Notes: generated by a model not told the origin, from the letters alone. Numbered from the stretch's first letter, positions 1 to 9,662 are shown. The stretch: DNA of 64,000 nucleotides from Aurantiacibacter zhengii (GCF_003584125.1 NZ_QXFL01000006.1:1-64000), one strand, 5' to 3'. Made by a program: numbers and translations.

Positions 1-1118
1 TTGTGTTCCTGGCTCGTGCCGGGAAGGAAGCCGGGCACGTCCACGAAGGTGACGATCGGGATGCTGAACGCATCGCAGAAGCGCACGAAGCGCGCCGCCT
101 TGCGGCTGGCGTCGATGTCGAGCACGCCGGCGAGCACCATCGGCTGGTTGGCGACGAAGCCCACGGGCTTGCCCTCGATCCGGCCAAAGCCTGTGATGAT
201 GTTCGCGCCGTGCTTTGGCTGGATCTCGAAGAAGTTGCCGTCGTCGACAACCTTACGGATCAGTTCGTGCATGTCGTAGGGCATGTTGGAACTGGCGGGG
301 ATCAGCGTGTCGAGGCTGTCCTCGCGCCGGTCCCACGGATCGTCGGTCGGCAGGTGCGGCAGCGGGTCGCGGTTGCTCTCCGGCACGAAGCCGATCAGTT
401 CGCGCGCGGCCAGCAGCGCCTCGATATCGTTCTCGAGAGCAAGGTCGGCAACGCTCGTCTTGGTCGTGTGCACCACCGCGCCGCCGAGGTCTTCCTGCGT
501 GACTTCCTCGTTGGTGACGGTCTTCACCACCTCGGGCCCGGTCACGAACATGTAGGAGCTGTCCTTCACCATGAAGATGAAGTCTGTCATGGCCGGTGAG
601 TACACCGCCCCGCCCGCGCACGGCCCCATGATCAGGCTGAGCTGCGGGATGACGCCCGATGCCAGCACGTTCTTCTGGAACACCTCGGCATAGCCGCCAA
701 GGCTGGCCACGCCTTCCTGGATGCGCGCCCCGCCGCTGTCATTGAGCCCGATCACCGGCGCGCCGACCTTCATGGCATTGTCCATCACCTTGCAGATCTT
801 CTCCGCGTGACGCTTGCTGAGAGAGCCGCCGAACACGGTGAAATCCTGGCTGAAGACATAGACCAGCCGCCCGTTGATCGTGCCGCTGCCGGTCACGACA
901 CCGTCGCCCGGTATCTTCTGGTCCTGCATGCCGAAATCGACGCAGTCGTGCTCGACGTAGGTGTCGAGTTCCTCGAAGCTGCCTTCGTCCAGCAGCACGT
1001 CCAGCCGCTCGCGCGCGGTCAGCTTTCCCTTCGCATGCTGCGCATCGATACGCTTCTGGCCACCACCCATCCGGGCGGCTTCACGGCGACGTTCCATCTC
1101 GGCTATATTGGCGGACAA
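1..1118 (-). CDS. pccB: Acyl-CoA (propionyl-CoA) carboxylase, carboxyltransferase beta subunit, partial
   Basis: The carboxyltransferase half of a biotin-dependent acyl-CoA carboxylase; PccB moves CO2 from biotin to propionyl-CoA in branched-chain and odd-chain catabolism. The minus frame stays open to the window edge, so about 370 N-terminal residues are present of the usual ~510. Recognisable stretches are [17 protein letters not shown] near residue 32, the oxyanion-hole segment [22 protein letters not shown], and the second-half start [11 protein letters not shown] place the start at TTG 1118 because AGGAGAG lies a few bases upstream on the minus strand; ATG at 1097 is the alternative and removes only seven residues. 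It lies downstream of gor in the same direction. The acyl-CoA specificity is inferred from family resemblance. Confidence 0.9.
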   Translation of the reverse strand, partial: MSANIAEMERRREAARMGGGQKRIDAQHAKGKLTARERLDVLLDEGSFEELDTYVEHDCVDFGMQDQKIPGDGVVTGSGTINGRLVYVFSQDFTVFGGSLSKRHAEKICKVMDNAMKVGAPVIGLNDSGGARIQEGVASLGGYAEVFQKNVLASGVIPQLSLIMGPCAGGAVYSPAMTDFIFMVKDSSYMFVTGPEVVKTVTNEEVTQEDLGGAVVHTTKTSVADLALENDIEALLAARELIGFVPESNRDPLPHLPTDDPWDRREDSLDTLIPASSNMPYDMHELIRKVVDDGNFFEIQPKHGANIITGFGRIEGKPVGFVANQPMVLAGVLDIDASRKAARFVRFCDAFSIPIVTFVDVPGFLPGTSQEH

Positions 1119-1190
1119 ATCGGCTCTCCTAAACTTTGGAAAAGCCGTTGCACGGGAAAGGGTTTCGGTCAAACCCCTCCCCCCGGCCAC

Positions 1191-1212
1191 GACCCCGACC
1201 CCGACCCCGACC
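1191..1212. repeat. Short tandem repeat (GACCCC)3.7
   Basis: Three and a half copies of the hexamer GACCCC lie in the 114-bp gap between the gor stop codon and the pccB start. It looks like a slippage-prone simple repeat and no function is evident. Confidence 0.6.
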
Positions 1213-1232
1213 TCCGCCTTCCGTCATCACGC

Positions 1233-2582
1233 CTAGCGCATCAGCACAAGTTCTTCGGCCATGGTCGGGTGAATCGCTGTTGTCGCGTCGAAATCGGCCT
1301 TCGTCAGCCCGGCCTTTACCGCGATGGCGGCGGCCTGCATCATCTCCGGCGCATCGGGAGCGATCATGTGTATGCCCACGATCCGACCGTTCTCTCCGTC
1401 GCAGATCATCTTGATCAGGCTGCGCTCGTTACGACCGGCCAGCACGTTTTTCATCGGGCGAAAATCGCTGAGATAAACCTTCACGCTGCCCAGCTTGTTC
1501 TTCGCCTCCCCCTCGGTCATGCCGACGGCGGCGATGGGCGGGTGGCTGAAGACCGCACTGGGAATGCAGCTGTGGTCAACCGCCACCGGGTCGCCCTTGC
1601 CGAAAACACTGTCGGCGAAGGCCTGCCCTTCGCGGATCGCGATGGGGGTCAGTTGCACGCGGTCGGTCACATCGCCCACGGCATAGATGTGATCGACATT
1701 GGTCTTGCTAAAACGGTCGACCTTGATCTCGCCGATCTCGCCCAGTTCGACGCCCGCCGCGTCGAGGCCCAGATCCTTCGTGTTCGGCACGCGTCCCACG
1801 GCGAACATCACCAGGTCGGCCCTCTCCTCGTCGGAATCGGAAAGCTTCACGAAATAGCCGCCCTCGTCACACGGCTTGATGTATTCGAACGTGGTGTTGA
1901 AGCGGAACTTGATCCCCTTCATCGTCGAGATCTGCAGCAACCGGTCACGAACGCCCTCATCATAGGAGCGCAGAAGGCGGTCGCCGCGATTGACGACGTG
2001 AACGTCGCAGCCGAATTCGTTGAAAATGCCTGCAAACTCGTTGGCGATATAGCCGCCGCCCGCGATGAGGATTTTCTTCGGCAATTCGTCCAGGTGAAAC
2101 GCCTCGTTCGAACTGATGGCATGTTCCGCGCCCTGGCACTCCGGCATGCGCGGGTGCGCGCCGGTGGCGATCAGAATGTAGCGCGCGGTGTGCTTCGTAC
2201 CGTCCGCCAGCGTGACCTCATGCGGGCCGGTGATCGTGGCGCGCTGCTTGAAAATCGCGACATCGTGGTTTTCCAGCGTGTCCGTATACGCACCTTCGAG
2301 CCGGTCGACATCGGCCAGCACGTTGTCGCGCAGCACCTTCCAGTCGAATTTCTTGCCCTCGATCTCCCAGCCGAATTTCTGGCAGTCTTCCAGATCCTCC
2401 GCAAAATGCGCGCCGTAGACGAGCATCTTCTTGGGCACGCAGCCACGAATGACGCAGGTGCCACCCACGCGGTGTTCCTCCGCAATCGCCACTTTCGCGC
2501 CGTGTGCCGCCGAAACGCGGCTGGCGCGCACCCCGCCGGAGCCTGCACCGATGGTGAAGAGGTCGTAGTCGTATTCGGACAT
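1233..2582 (-). CDS. gor: Glutathione-disulfide reductase
   Basis: A cytosolic FAD enzyme that reduces glutathione disulfide with NADPH. At 449 residues it has normal length. The N-terminal dinucleotide fold is TIGAGSGGVRA (about residues 10-20). The redox-active pair is in GGTCVIRGCVPKK, Cys43 and Cys48. A second nucleotide-binding motif is IAGGGYIANE, the FAD site is YAVGDV, and the C-terminal HPTMAEE supplies the catalytic His of the partner subunit. The GCVPKK form separates it from lipoamide dehydrogenase and mercuric reductase. It lies between the SIR2-like gene and pccB in the same direction with about 100-bp gaps, so it may have its own promoter. Confidence 0.95.
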   Translation of the reverse strand: MSEYDYDLFTIGAGSGGVRASRVSAAHGAKVAIAEEHRVGGTCVIRGCVPKKMLVYGAHFAEDLEDCQKFGWEIEGKKFDWKVLRDNVLADVDRLEGAYTDTLENHDVAIFKQRATITGPHEVTLADGTKHTARYILIATGAHPRMPECQGAEHAISSNEAFHLDELPKKILIAGGGYIANEFAGIFNEFGCDVHVVNRGDRLLRSYDEGVRDRLLQISTMKGIKFRFNTTFEYIKPCDEGGYFVKLSDSDEERADLVMFAVGRVPNTKDLGLDAAGVELGEIGEIKVDRFSKTNVDHIYAVGDVTDRVQLTPIAIREGQAFADSVFGKGDPVAVDHSCIPSAVFSHPPIAAVGMTEGEAKNKLGSVKVYLSDFRPMKNVLAGRNERSLIKMICDGENGRIVGIHMIAPDAPEMMQAAAIAVKAGLTKADFDATTAIHPTMAEELVLMR

Positions 2583-2682
2583 TGGCGGGGAAAACTCCTG
2601 CTGGTGGCAATTCTGGTACGGTCCATGACCATACGTTCGCCAACGGGCAAGGGTTTCAAATCACCTGCCAGACTGACGCCGG

Positions 2683-3699
2683 TCAGCTTTCCAGGAACAG
2701 CGCGTGATCGCGCAGCATCTGCCACACCCGCCCATCGTGCAGCGCGACAACAGACTCCGCCTGTATTCCGCCGACGGATTTCAGGACCCGGCTGATGCTT
2801 TCCTTGTGATGACCTGCGCCCACGGGAATGGAAAGCAAAGCATCGGGCGACTGCGTAAGCCGCTCGTCGAACAGCAAGGCGGTATCCAGTGCGTTGAAAT
2901 CGAAGCCGAGAAACACCAGGCGCCGCGCGTTTGCCAACCCGCCGTAGAGCGCGGCGCGCATGTGCCGGTCGGCGAGGAATTCGGAAGCTGTGCGAATACC
3001 CTCAGCCTGTTTGAGCAGGTTTTTCAGTTCCACCTCGCCCCAACCCGCGACGGCTTCGTCGCCAGCCTGCCAGGCGAGCTTCCCTGCCCGGCCATAGGGA
3101 TGGACAACGCGCAGCTTCTCCGCGCAGATGGCCTGGGCCTCCGTCAGGCTCATTCCGAAGCCGAGATGCAGCGCCCAAGGCATATAGTGCTCGATAGAGC
3201 GATCGGCGTTGAAATTGACGATGTGCAGGTGTTCGAAGCATTGTTCGGCCTTGGCCCGCGTAACGCCGTCCACCACCATCCGGCTGAGTTCGTAAAGCCA
3301 GTTCTCGGTACCGCGCAGCGGCATGTCGCCGGGATCGCGCGGCTCTGCGCCCATCGGGGAATGCTCTTCGGCGCGCAGCGTGTAGTAGGCCAGAGCCAGC
3401 TTTCCGGCGGCCAGCACGTGCTTGTCTTCGCCGTGCTGCTGCAACAGTGCGTGCATCGAACTGGAAAGGCGGGAGCCTGCGCGAATGCGCATGGCGGCAT
3501 CGCGCAGTTCCGCGTTCTTCCCCTTCACCTTGCTGAAAAGCGTATCGAAATCCTGCATCTCGCGCGATTGCAGTTCGGTACCCAGGCGCTGGAAATCGTA
3601 GCCTTGCGCAATGCGGTTGAGCATCTCTCGCTGGCCGAGCAGTTCTATTTCGACCGCGGCGCCTGCGCCCACGACAATTGCGGTCTTCGTTCTTATCAT
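2683..3699 (-). CDS. SIR2-like fold protein of unknown function
   Basis: 338 residues. The N-terminus IVVGAGAAVEI is a Rossmann-type glycine-rich loop as in SIR2-like proteins. Further in, NFNADRSIEHY resembles the TxNYDxxxE motif and HPYG the position of the SIR2 catalytic-type His. Near the end, FLGFDF is also typical. These are the marks of the SIR2-like superfamily, some of whose members cleave NAD in phage defence and others of which are uncharacterised. No second defence gene is next to it; neighbours are gor and an RNA helicase. The fold assignment is moderate and the function unknown. Confidence 0.6.
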   Translation of the reverse strand: MIRTKTAIVVGAGAAVEIELLGQREMLNRIAQGYDFQRLGTELQSREMQDFDTLFSKVKGKNAELRDAAMRIRAGSRLSSSMHALLQQHGEDKHVLAAGKLALAYYTLRAEEHSPMGAEPRDPGDMPLRGTENWLYELSRMVVDGVTRAKAEQCFEHLHIVNFNADRSIEHYMPWALHLGFGMSLTEAQAICAEKLRVVHPYGRAGKLAWQAGDEAVAGWGEVELKNLLKQAEGIRTASEFLADRHMRAALYGGLANARRLVFLGFDFNALDTALLFDERLTQSPDALLSIPVGAGHHKESISRVLKSVGGIQAESVVALHDGRVWQMLRDHALFLES

Positions 3700-3715
3700 C
3701 GTCAGCCTAACCCAT

Positions 3716-3751
3716 TGCGCGCTCTGGAACGAAACCGTCCTAGAGCGCGCA
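3716..3751. repeat. Perfect 10-bp inverted repeat
   Basis: TGCGCGCTCT at 3716-3725 is repeated inverted as AGAGCGCGCA at 3742-3751 with a 16-base loop. It lies in the 79-bp gap between the helicase stop (3779) and the start of the SIR2-like gene (3699). Neither side has a T-run, so it is a poor intrinsic terminator. It could be an operator for the downstream gene. Confidence 0.5.
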
Positions 3752-3778
3752 TGGTTAAGAATAGGCTATCTCGGGCAA

Positions 3779-5167
3779 TCAGCTCTGCGAAGAGCCCTGC
3801 GAGCGACCACGACCGCCGCCGCGACGCTGCCCGCCGCCCTGCTTGGGGCCACCACGATGGCGGTTCGGGCCGCCACGGTTCCCGCCGCTGCGGCCACGGG
3901 GCTTGTCGCTGCGCTTGCCCATGCGTTCGGCAGAGGCACCGCGCGGCTTCGGGTTCACCCGCTGGCGCTGCTGCTTGGGAGCAGGCTTGGTCGGGCCGAC
4001 ACCTTCCACCACGGCACGGAAATTGTCCGGCAGGGGCAGACGTTCGAACGAAGCATCGGTCTGCTTGTTGATGTCCTTCAGGTAAGCACGTTCGTCCTCG
4101 GCACAGAAGGCGATGGCCACCCCGTCGGCACCCGCACGCGCGGTACGGCCGATACGGTGGACGTATTGCTCCGGCACGTTCGGCAGCTCGTAGTTGATCA
4201 CGTGGCTGACGCCCGGAATGTCGATACCGCGCGCGGCAACGTCGGTCGCGATCAAAATCGGAACTTTGGCCGACTTGAACTCGCTCAACGCGCGTTCGCG
4301 CTGGGGCTGGCTCTTGTTGCCGTGGATGGCGTTGGAGGGAATATTGACCTGCGAAAGCTTCTTCACGAGGCGATCAGCACCGTGCTTGGTGCGGGTGAAG
4401 ATCAACACGCGCTCGAACTTGCCGGGCACTTCGTGCTTTTCCGACAGGATCAGCTCTAGCAGCGCCTGCTTCTCGTCCTGCTGCACCATGAAGAGGTACT
4501 GGTCGATCCGCTCTGCCGTGCTGGCTGCCGGAGTGACCGAGACCTGCGCAGGGTTCTTGCAGTAGCCGGAAACCAGTTCCTTGATCTGCTTGGGCATCGT
4601 GGCGCTGAAGAAAAGCGTCTGACGCTCTGCCGGGGCGAGTTCACGAATGCGGCGCAGCGCATGGATGAAGCCGAGGTCGAGCATCTGGTCAGCTTCGTCG
4701 AGCACGAGGATTTCCAGCCCATCGAGGTTGAAGGCCTTCTGGTCGATCAGGTCGAGCAGGCGGCCCGGCGTTGCAACCAGGATATCACAGCCGCGGTGCA
4801 GCTTGTTGCGATCCTTGTTCACCGAGGTGCCGCCGACGATGGAGTGGACCTTGAGGCCCGCAAGCGCGCCATAGTCCTTGGCGCTCTGGGCGATCTGGCC
4901 TGCCAGTTCGCGCGTCGGCGCGAGGACCAGCATGCGGCAGGACTTGAACGGGATCTGGTTGTCGGCCTTGCGCAGGTTATCGATGCTGGGAAGCATGAAA
5001 GCAGCGGTCTTGCCCGTACCCGTTTGCGCAATGCCGAGGAGGTCCCGGCCTTCCAGCACGGGCGGGATGGCCTGCGCCTGGATGGGAGTGGGTGTCTTGT
5101 AGCCCTGCATGTCGAGGGCCTGCATCACAGGCTGCGACAGCCCGAGATCGGAAAACTGGATAGTCAT
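3779..5167 (-). CDS. DEAD-box ATP-dependent RNA helicase, RhlE-like
   Basis: An RNA helicase expected to act in ribosome assembly or RNA decay. It is 462 residues long. It has the Q motif PTPIQAQAIP, Walker A AQTGTGKT (Lys53), LVLDEADQMLD (DEAD), SATMP and the RecA2 motif HRIGRTARAG. The last ~80 residues are basic and rich in Arg and Gly (RGRSGGNRGG and similar), a low-complexity RNA-binding tail typical of RhlE proteins. A small inverted repeat lies just upstream of the start codon. A second DEAD-box gene of a different subgroup lies at 34637-36433. Confidence 0.93.
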   Translation of the reverse strand: MTIQFSDLGLSQPVMQALDMQGYKTPTPIQAQAIPPVLEGRDLLGIAQTGTGKTAAFMLPSIDNLRKADNQIPFKSCRMLVLAPTRELAGQIAQSAKDYGALAGLKVHSIVGGTSVNKDRNKLHRGCDILVATPGRLLDLIDQKAFNLDGLEILVLDEADQMLDLGFIHALRRIRELAPAERQTLFFSATMPKQIKELVSGYCKNPAQVSVTPAASTAERIDQYLFMVQQDEKQALLELILSEKHEVPGKFERVLIFTRTKHGADRLVKKLSQVNIPSNAIHGNKSQPQRERALSEFKSAKVPILIATDVAARGIDIPGVSHVINYELPNVPEQYVHRIGRTARAGADGVAIAFCAEDERAYLKDINKQTDASFERLPLPDNFRAVVEGVGPTKPAPKQQRQRVNPKPRGASAERMGKRSDKPRGRSGGNRGGPNRHRGGPKQGGGQRRGGGRGRSQGSSQS

Positions 5168-5181
5168 TATAGGTGTTTAAC

Positions 5182-5197
5182 TCGCATAATAATGCGA
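5182..5197. promoter_or_regulatory. Short inverted repeat in the helicase leader
   Basis: TCGCAT and ATGCGA flank a 4-base AATA loop, 15 bases upstream of the helicase ATG (5167). It could fold in the leader RNA near the ribosome-binding region, which lacks a strong Shine-Dalgarno sequence. The rest of 5198-5392 contains nothing else I can name. Confidence 0.3.
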
Positions 5198-5392
5198 CTG
5201 GCACGCAGCCGAAAGGGCGCGCGCCATCGCGGGGTTTGAAAACCACCCGCGTGAAAAGGGAAGTCTTGGGGAAAGGACCGAAGGGCTGCCGGGGGGAACA
5301 TGTCTCGTTCACCGCTTCACGCTGGCGCGCGCTTCGATTGGGGGCATGTGGTGCGTTGCAGCACCAATGTCAAAGGAAATCGCTGCGAAAGA

Positions 5393-5872
5393 TTAATGCG
5401 CTGGCGTGAAAGGCCTGTTCAACTGGACGATCTTCCAGTTCAGGATCGCCGCGAAGCTGACCCAGACGAGGTAGGGCACGATCAGCCAACTCGCCAGCTC
5501 GTCCCATTGGCGCAGGAACACCGTTAGCGAGAGGACCGAAAGCCAAAGGAACGGCACCTCTATCAAGGCCCAGTCAGGGCGCTTTACCGTGAAGAACAGC
5601 GGCGACCAAAGGAAGTGGAACACGCCGTTGACGACGTAGAGACCGATCAGGAAGGATGTCTCCCCGGCCGCTTCTGCCGCAGGCCAGCAGCGCACGAACG
5701 CCCATGCGGCAAGGCCCAGGATCACGGTCCACGCGGGCCCGAAAAGCCAGTCGGGCGGCTGCCAGCTGGGTTTGCGCAAATTTCGGTACCATTCCCCGAT
5801 CTTGGTCAGCAGTCCGCCGCCCAGGCCCAGGATGACCGCCCAGGCAACGGCGAAGATGATGGGGAATGTCAT
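5393..5872 (-). CDS. tspO: TspO/MBR family membrane protein
   Basis: The bacterial relative of the mitochondrial translocator protein, which binds porphyrins and is linked to tetrapyrrole and oxidative-stress responses. At 159 residues with five predicted membrane segments it has the family length. Family signatures are visible: WYRNLRKPSWQPPDWLFGPAWT early on (given here only as a landmark), WSPLFF followed by RPDWAL in the middle, and PYLVWVSFAAILN near the C-terminus. It is a stand-alone gene between the helicase and a histidine kinase on the same strand. Confidence 0.93.
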   Translation of the reverse strand: MTFPIIFAVAWAVILGLGGGLLTKIGEWYRNLRKPSWQPPDWLFGPAWTVILGLAAWAFVRCWPAAEAAGETSFLIGLYVVNGVFHFLWSPLFFTVKRPDWALIEVPFLWLSVLSLTVFLRQWDELASWLIVPYLVWVSFAAILNWKIVQLNRPFTPAH

Positions 5873-5924
5873 CGCCCGGTTCTACACGGCATTTGCGCAA
5901 CCTCCAACTGGCGAACTGTCGTGC

Positions 5925-6971
5925 TCATCCGGGGATAGTCATGGTGAAACGCGTCTCGCCATTTTCGGAAGCCACGTCGATCTCTCCTCCGTGCGCGCTG
6001 ACGATCTGGGAGACGATATACAGCCCCAGCCCGAGTCCCTGCTTGCTTTCATCGGGGGTGCCCCGGAAGAACGGCTGGAACAGGTTTGCACGGCCCTGTT
6101 CGGAAATCTGGCCACCGGCATTGCGCACCGCGATGACGAAATGCTCCGGCTGGGTTCGATACTCGACCGTTACCGGACGGGACATGTCGCCATGGGTCAC
6201 CGCGTTGGCCAGCAGGTTGGACAGGGATTGCTGTATCCGCGGCGCATCGCAGCGCACCACGCGATCGGCATCGCTGATGAAATTGACCTCGGCGGTGGGC
6301 TTGCCGATGGCAATCTCCTCGCAGACCTGTTGCAGCAAGGCGCCCATGTCGTCCTGCACCGCCATGTCCAGTCCGATGCCGTCACCCAGCCGGACGCGGG
6401 CGAAATCCATCATGTTGCTGATCAACTCGTCCATCCGCGTCACGCTGCGGCGCATCTGCTCCAGCACCGGCACAAGGTCTTCCTGCGAACTGCGCCGTTG
6501 GATGATGGAGATGCCGGAATCGAGCCCGGCGAGCGGGTTGCGAAGATCGTGACCCAGCACGGCGAGAAACTGCTCGCGCAGCTCCGCTTCCTCGCCCTGC
6601 TGTTCTACCAGGGCCGATCGCTCGAAATCGCGGGTGATGTCGCGGGCGGAACAAAAATACCTGCCTTCCGCTTCGGGCACAGCCACCCATGACAGCCGGT
6701 GATAGGTTTCGTCCTTGGCGCGATAACGGTTCTCGAAACCGAGCACCGGCTCCCCGCTCGTAAGCCGCGCAAAGGCAGCCTCAGAACTGTACACATCGTC
6801 CGGGTGCAGAAAGGCGCTGAACGGTTTGCCGATCATCTCTTCCAACGACCAGCCCAGCGTATCCTCCCACGCCGGATTTACATGCGCGAAGGTGCCATCG
6901 GCATGAAAATAGCACAGCATGTCCGGCGATACATGCCAGGTGCGTGTGGAAAGCTGGTCGAGTTGGTCCAT
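5925..6971 (-). CDS. PAS-domain sensor histidine kinase
   Basis: 348 residues without membrane segments, so a cytoplasmic sensor. A PAS domain spans about residues 15-115 (CYFHADGTFAHVNPAWEDTLG). The HisKA phospho-acceptor is His141 in LGHDLRNPLAG. The ATPase domain has the N box NLLANAVTHGD and glycine boxes in GLGLGLYIVSQIV. No response regulator is adjacent, so it is an orphan kinase and its partner is unknown. The signal is also unknown. Confidence 0.88.
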   Translation of the reverse strand: MDQLDQLSTRTWHVSPDMLCYFHADGTFAHVNPAWEDTLGWSLEEMIGKPFSAFLHPDDVYSSEAAFARLTSGEPVLGFENRYRAKDETYHRLSWVAVPEAEGRYFCSARDITRDFERSALVEQQGEEAELREQFLAVLGHDLRNPLAGLDSGISIIQRRSSQEDLVPVLEQMRRSVTRMDELISNMMDFARVRLGDGIGLDMAVQDDMGALLQQVCEEIAIGKPTAEVNFISDADRVVRCDAPRIQQSLSNLLANAVTHGDMSRPVTVEYRTQPEHFVIAVRNAGGQISEQGRANLFQPFFRGTPDESKQGLGLGLYIVSQIVSAHGGEIDVASENGETRFTMTIPG

Positions 6972-7073
6972 CGTGCCCGAGGAATCCTGTGCTTCATGCT
7001 AAAGCGATCATGCTTAGACATTTCCGGCCGAATAGCCAAATGCCTGCCAACAATCGCAAAAGAACAGTATATA

Positions 7074-7103
7074 TTGGCCGACAGCAAGAAGGCTGTCGGC
7101 CAA
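7074..7103 (-). terminator. Rho-independent terminator
   Basis: TTGGCCGACAGC and its perfect 12-bp complement flank a 6-base loop. Read on the minus strand the stem is followed by a T-rich stretch (TATATACTGTTCTTTT). It lies 35 bases past the stop codon of the EF-hand gene and most likely ends that transcript. Confidence 0.8.
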
Positions 7104-7137
7104 TCATCATGCGTCAAAAGTTCGCGTTATTCACCGG

Positions 7138-7812
7138 TCAGGCGGTGCGACCGGAGTTGCGTGCATCCTGAAATTCTTCCTGCGAGAGATAGCTGTCGCC
7201 ATCGTCATCGAAGTAGAAGAATGTCTGCCCGGCCTCGTTGATCTGATCCTGCGTCAGATGCGGGGCGAGCGCATCGTTGGGCTCGGGCGGATTGGGATTG
7301 GTCGGCAGCGCCCAGATAGCGTATTCGGCCACGGACAGCTGGCCGTCACCGTTACGGTCGAGGTAGCTGAAGGTCATCTGGCTGCGTGTGGGCATGGAAT
7401 TGCCTTGGCTGGAACCGGAAGAACCGGCCATCGCATCGCCACCGTCCATGGAAGTTCCACCAGACATGGTATCACCCTCGGACATGCTGTCGCTTTCCAT
7501 CGATTCCGAACCGGACATCGAACCCGAGGTTGCATTGCCGTCCATCGAACTATCGGACATCGCGCCTGAATCCCTGCCGGACTGCATGGATGCCATGTTG
7601 GCATCGTATTCGTCGCTAACCGCCTGGCGGTCCATCGCGTCGTAATTGGCCTGCTGGTCTTCGCTCAGTTCACCGCCCACGGGATAGGCTTCGTCCTCGT
7701 CCACGATTTCATCGATATCGTCGACCGGCGTGTTCTCTACGTCTTCGGAATTGCATGCCGCAAGGCCGAGCGCGGCTGCGGAAACCATGGTGGTCATCAG
7801 GAGCTTTTTCAT
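7138..7812 (-). CDS. EF-hand calcium-binding lipoprotein
   Basis: A predicted lipoprotein of 224 residues. I start it at ATG 7812 rather than the upstream in-frame 7845 because GGAAG precedes 7812 and the protein then opens with a clean signal peptide ending in the lipobox LGLAAC. The middle is a Ser/Met/Asp/Gly-rich spacer with repeated SMDG- and SDSM-type units (roughly residues 75-130). Two EF-hand loops follow: DRNGDGQLSVAE and DDDGDSYLSQEE, each with the expected acidic ligands. Binding of Ca2+ is inferred; the physiological role is unknown. Confidence 0.8.
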   Translation of the reverse strand: MKKLLMTTMVSAAALGLAACNSEDVENTPVDDIDEIVDEDEAYPVGGELSEDQQANYDAMDRQAVSDEYDANMASMQSGRDSGAMSDSSMDGNATSGSMSGSESMESDSMSEGDTMSGGTSMDGGDAMAGSSGSSQGNSMPTRSQMTFSYLDRNGDGQLSVAEYAIWALPTNPNPPEPNDALAPHLTQDQINEAGQTFFYFDDDGDSYLSQEEFQDARNSGRTA

Positions 7813-7900
7813 AGGTTCTTCCTTCCACTTGTTACGTACCCGCAACGCGTGATCGGACTAACCTTTCCGAAAAAGTCCCTACTTTCCCGTTGGATCGCGG

Positions 7901-9427
7901 CTAATCCAGGCCAGCAACTTTCAGCAGCGCCTCGGTGCTGGCGTCGAATTTCTCTCCGCCTTTTTCGATCTTCTTGGCGATTTCCTTGCCCAGTTCCACC
8001 CCGAACTGGTCGAAGGGATTGATGTCCAGCATCACTGCCGACGCGAACACCCGGTGTTCGTGGAAGGCGACGAGCGCGCCAAACGTGGCGGCATCCAGAT
8101 CATCGCACAGGATCGTGGCGGAGGGACGGTTGCCCGGATAATTGCGGTGCGGATCGTCCGATGCGCGGCCGCTCATCAGCGCGGCCCCTTGCGCGAAGCA
8201 GTTCATCAGCAGGATGTGATGATGCGCTGCGTCCAGCAAGTCGCCCGGTTCGATGCTGGCGATGAAGTCTATCGGCACGAGGTGAGTGCCCTGGTGCAGC
8301 AACTGGAAAACCGCGTGCTGGGCATCGGTGCCCACCCCGCCCCAGGTGATCGGCGCGGTCGGTCCGCTCGGCTCGCCGTCTACTGTCACGCTCTTGCCGT
8401 TCGATTCCATCTCCAGTTGCTGAAGATAGTCCGGCAGCAGGCGCAGGCGTTCGTCATAGGCGAACACGGCGCGGGTCTGGCAGCCGCGCAGGCGAAGGTA
8501 GAAAAGGTCGGAGAAGGCCGCGCGCAGTGGCAGGTTGTCGCGTCCATCGGTATCGCGGAAATGCCGGTCCATCGCGGCAGCCCCGGCCAGCATGGCCTGG
8601 AAATTGTCCCAGCCGATGGAAATTGCGATGGGAAAGCCGATGGAGGACCACAGCGAGTATCGCCCGCCCACGCTTTCGGCAAACGGCAGGATGCGCGTTT
8701 CGTCCACGCCCCATTCCACCGCCCGCTCGGGGTAGGCGGTAAGCGCGATGACCCGGCCTGTGGGATCGTCCACGCCGTTGTCGGCCAGCCATTTCAGCGC
8801 CGAGTGCGCGTTGGTCATCGTCTCGATGGTGGTGAAGGTCTTGGATGCAACGGCCAGCAGCGTGGTCTGCGGGTCGCACATGGCAAAGGCTTCTTCCAGC
8901 GCGACGCCGTCGATGTTGGAAACGACATGGACGTCCACCTTCGGATCGTCGCGGCCCAGTGCATCGACGGCCAGCGCCGGTCCCAGTGCACTGCCACCAA
9001 TGCCGACGTGGATCAGATGCTTCACCTCGCCCATCGCGCCATCGTGAATGGCCTCCACCAGCAGCTTCATCCGTTCGCGCAGAGCCTCGGCCTCTTCCAC
9101 GCTGGCGTCCTCGCCGACGCCGCGAAGGGCGGAATGTTCTGCCGCGCGGTTTTCGGTGGGATTCACCACCTCGCCGCCGAACATGCGGTCGCGCATCTCG
9201 TTGAAGTTCGATGCCTTCGCCAAGGCCTCGAACTCGCCGAGCAGCTCATCGGTCAGGTGGGTCTTCGACCAGTCGAAGCGGACGCCGACCTCGCCCAGTT
9301 CGATGCGGGTGGAAAGCTTGTCCACCCGGCCAGGGTCTTCGGCAAAAAGCTCTTCCAGCGTAGGATCGGGATGCAGCGCCAGGGCTTTCCAGGCTTCGTC
9401 GCGGGTCATGCTCTCGGGGCGTGTCAC
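7901..9427 (-). CDS. pgi: Glucose-6-phosphate isomerase
   Basis: Interconverts glucose 6-phosphate and fructose 6-phosphate in the cytosol. The 508-residue protein has the family signatures VGIGGSALGP in the N-terminal half, the sugar-phosphate site SKTFTTIET, GGRYSLWSSIG, and the C-terminal Lys-containing segment NPFDQFGVELGKEIAKK. It lacks partners on the same strand and is divergent from lepB across a 235-bp gap that must hold both promoters; no clear operator was seen there. Confidence 0.96.
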   Translation of the reverse strand: MTRPESMTRDEAWKALALHPDPTLEELFAEDPGRVDKLSTRIELGEVGVRFDWSKTHLTDELLGEFEALAKASNFNEMRDRMFGGEVVNPTENRAAEHSALRGVGEDASVEEAEALRERMKLLVEAIHDGAMGEVKHLIHVGIGGSALGPALAVDALGRDDPKVDVHVVSNIDGVALEEAFAMCDPQTTLLAVASKTFTTIETMTNAHSALKWLADNGVDDPTGRVIALTAYPERAVEWGVDETRILPFAESVGGRYSLWSSIGFPIAISIGWDNFQAMLAGAAAMDRHFRDTDGRDNLPLRAAFSDLFYLRLRGCQTRAVFAYDERLRLLPDYLQQLEMESNGKSVTVDGEPSGPTAPITWGGVGTDAQHAVFQLLHQGTHLVPIDFIASIEPGDLLDAAHHHILLMNCFAQGAALMSGRASDDPHRNYPGNRPSATILCDDLDAATFGALVAFHEHRVFASAVMLDINPFDQFGVELGKEIAKKIEKGGEKFDASTEALLKVAGLD

Positions 9428-9662
9428 TGGGTGCGATTCCTTTCCTACCGATTTAGCCCATCGCTAGGCCACTGGGTCATGAATGAAAACCGCCAATCTG
9501 GGGGAATTTGTGCAATTGCGAAAGGGTGTGTGACGCCTCCGGGACTTTCGCCTCTGAACAGTGTTCCAGGTGTTCCACATTCCACGACGCCGGTCGACGA
9601 CAAGCGCCCTTTTGCAAGCAGGTGCTTGACGCGGGAGCGCTCTCGCAACAAGACCGCCGCCG

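Noticed and set aside
807-2795. Long plus-strand open frame of 662 codons
   Set aside because: It is the antisense of pccB and gor, whose minus-strand translations have clear family motifs.
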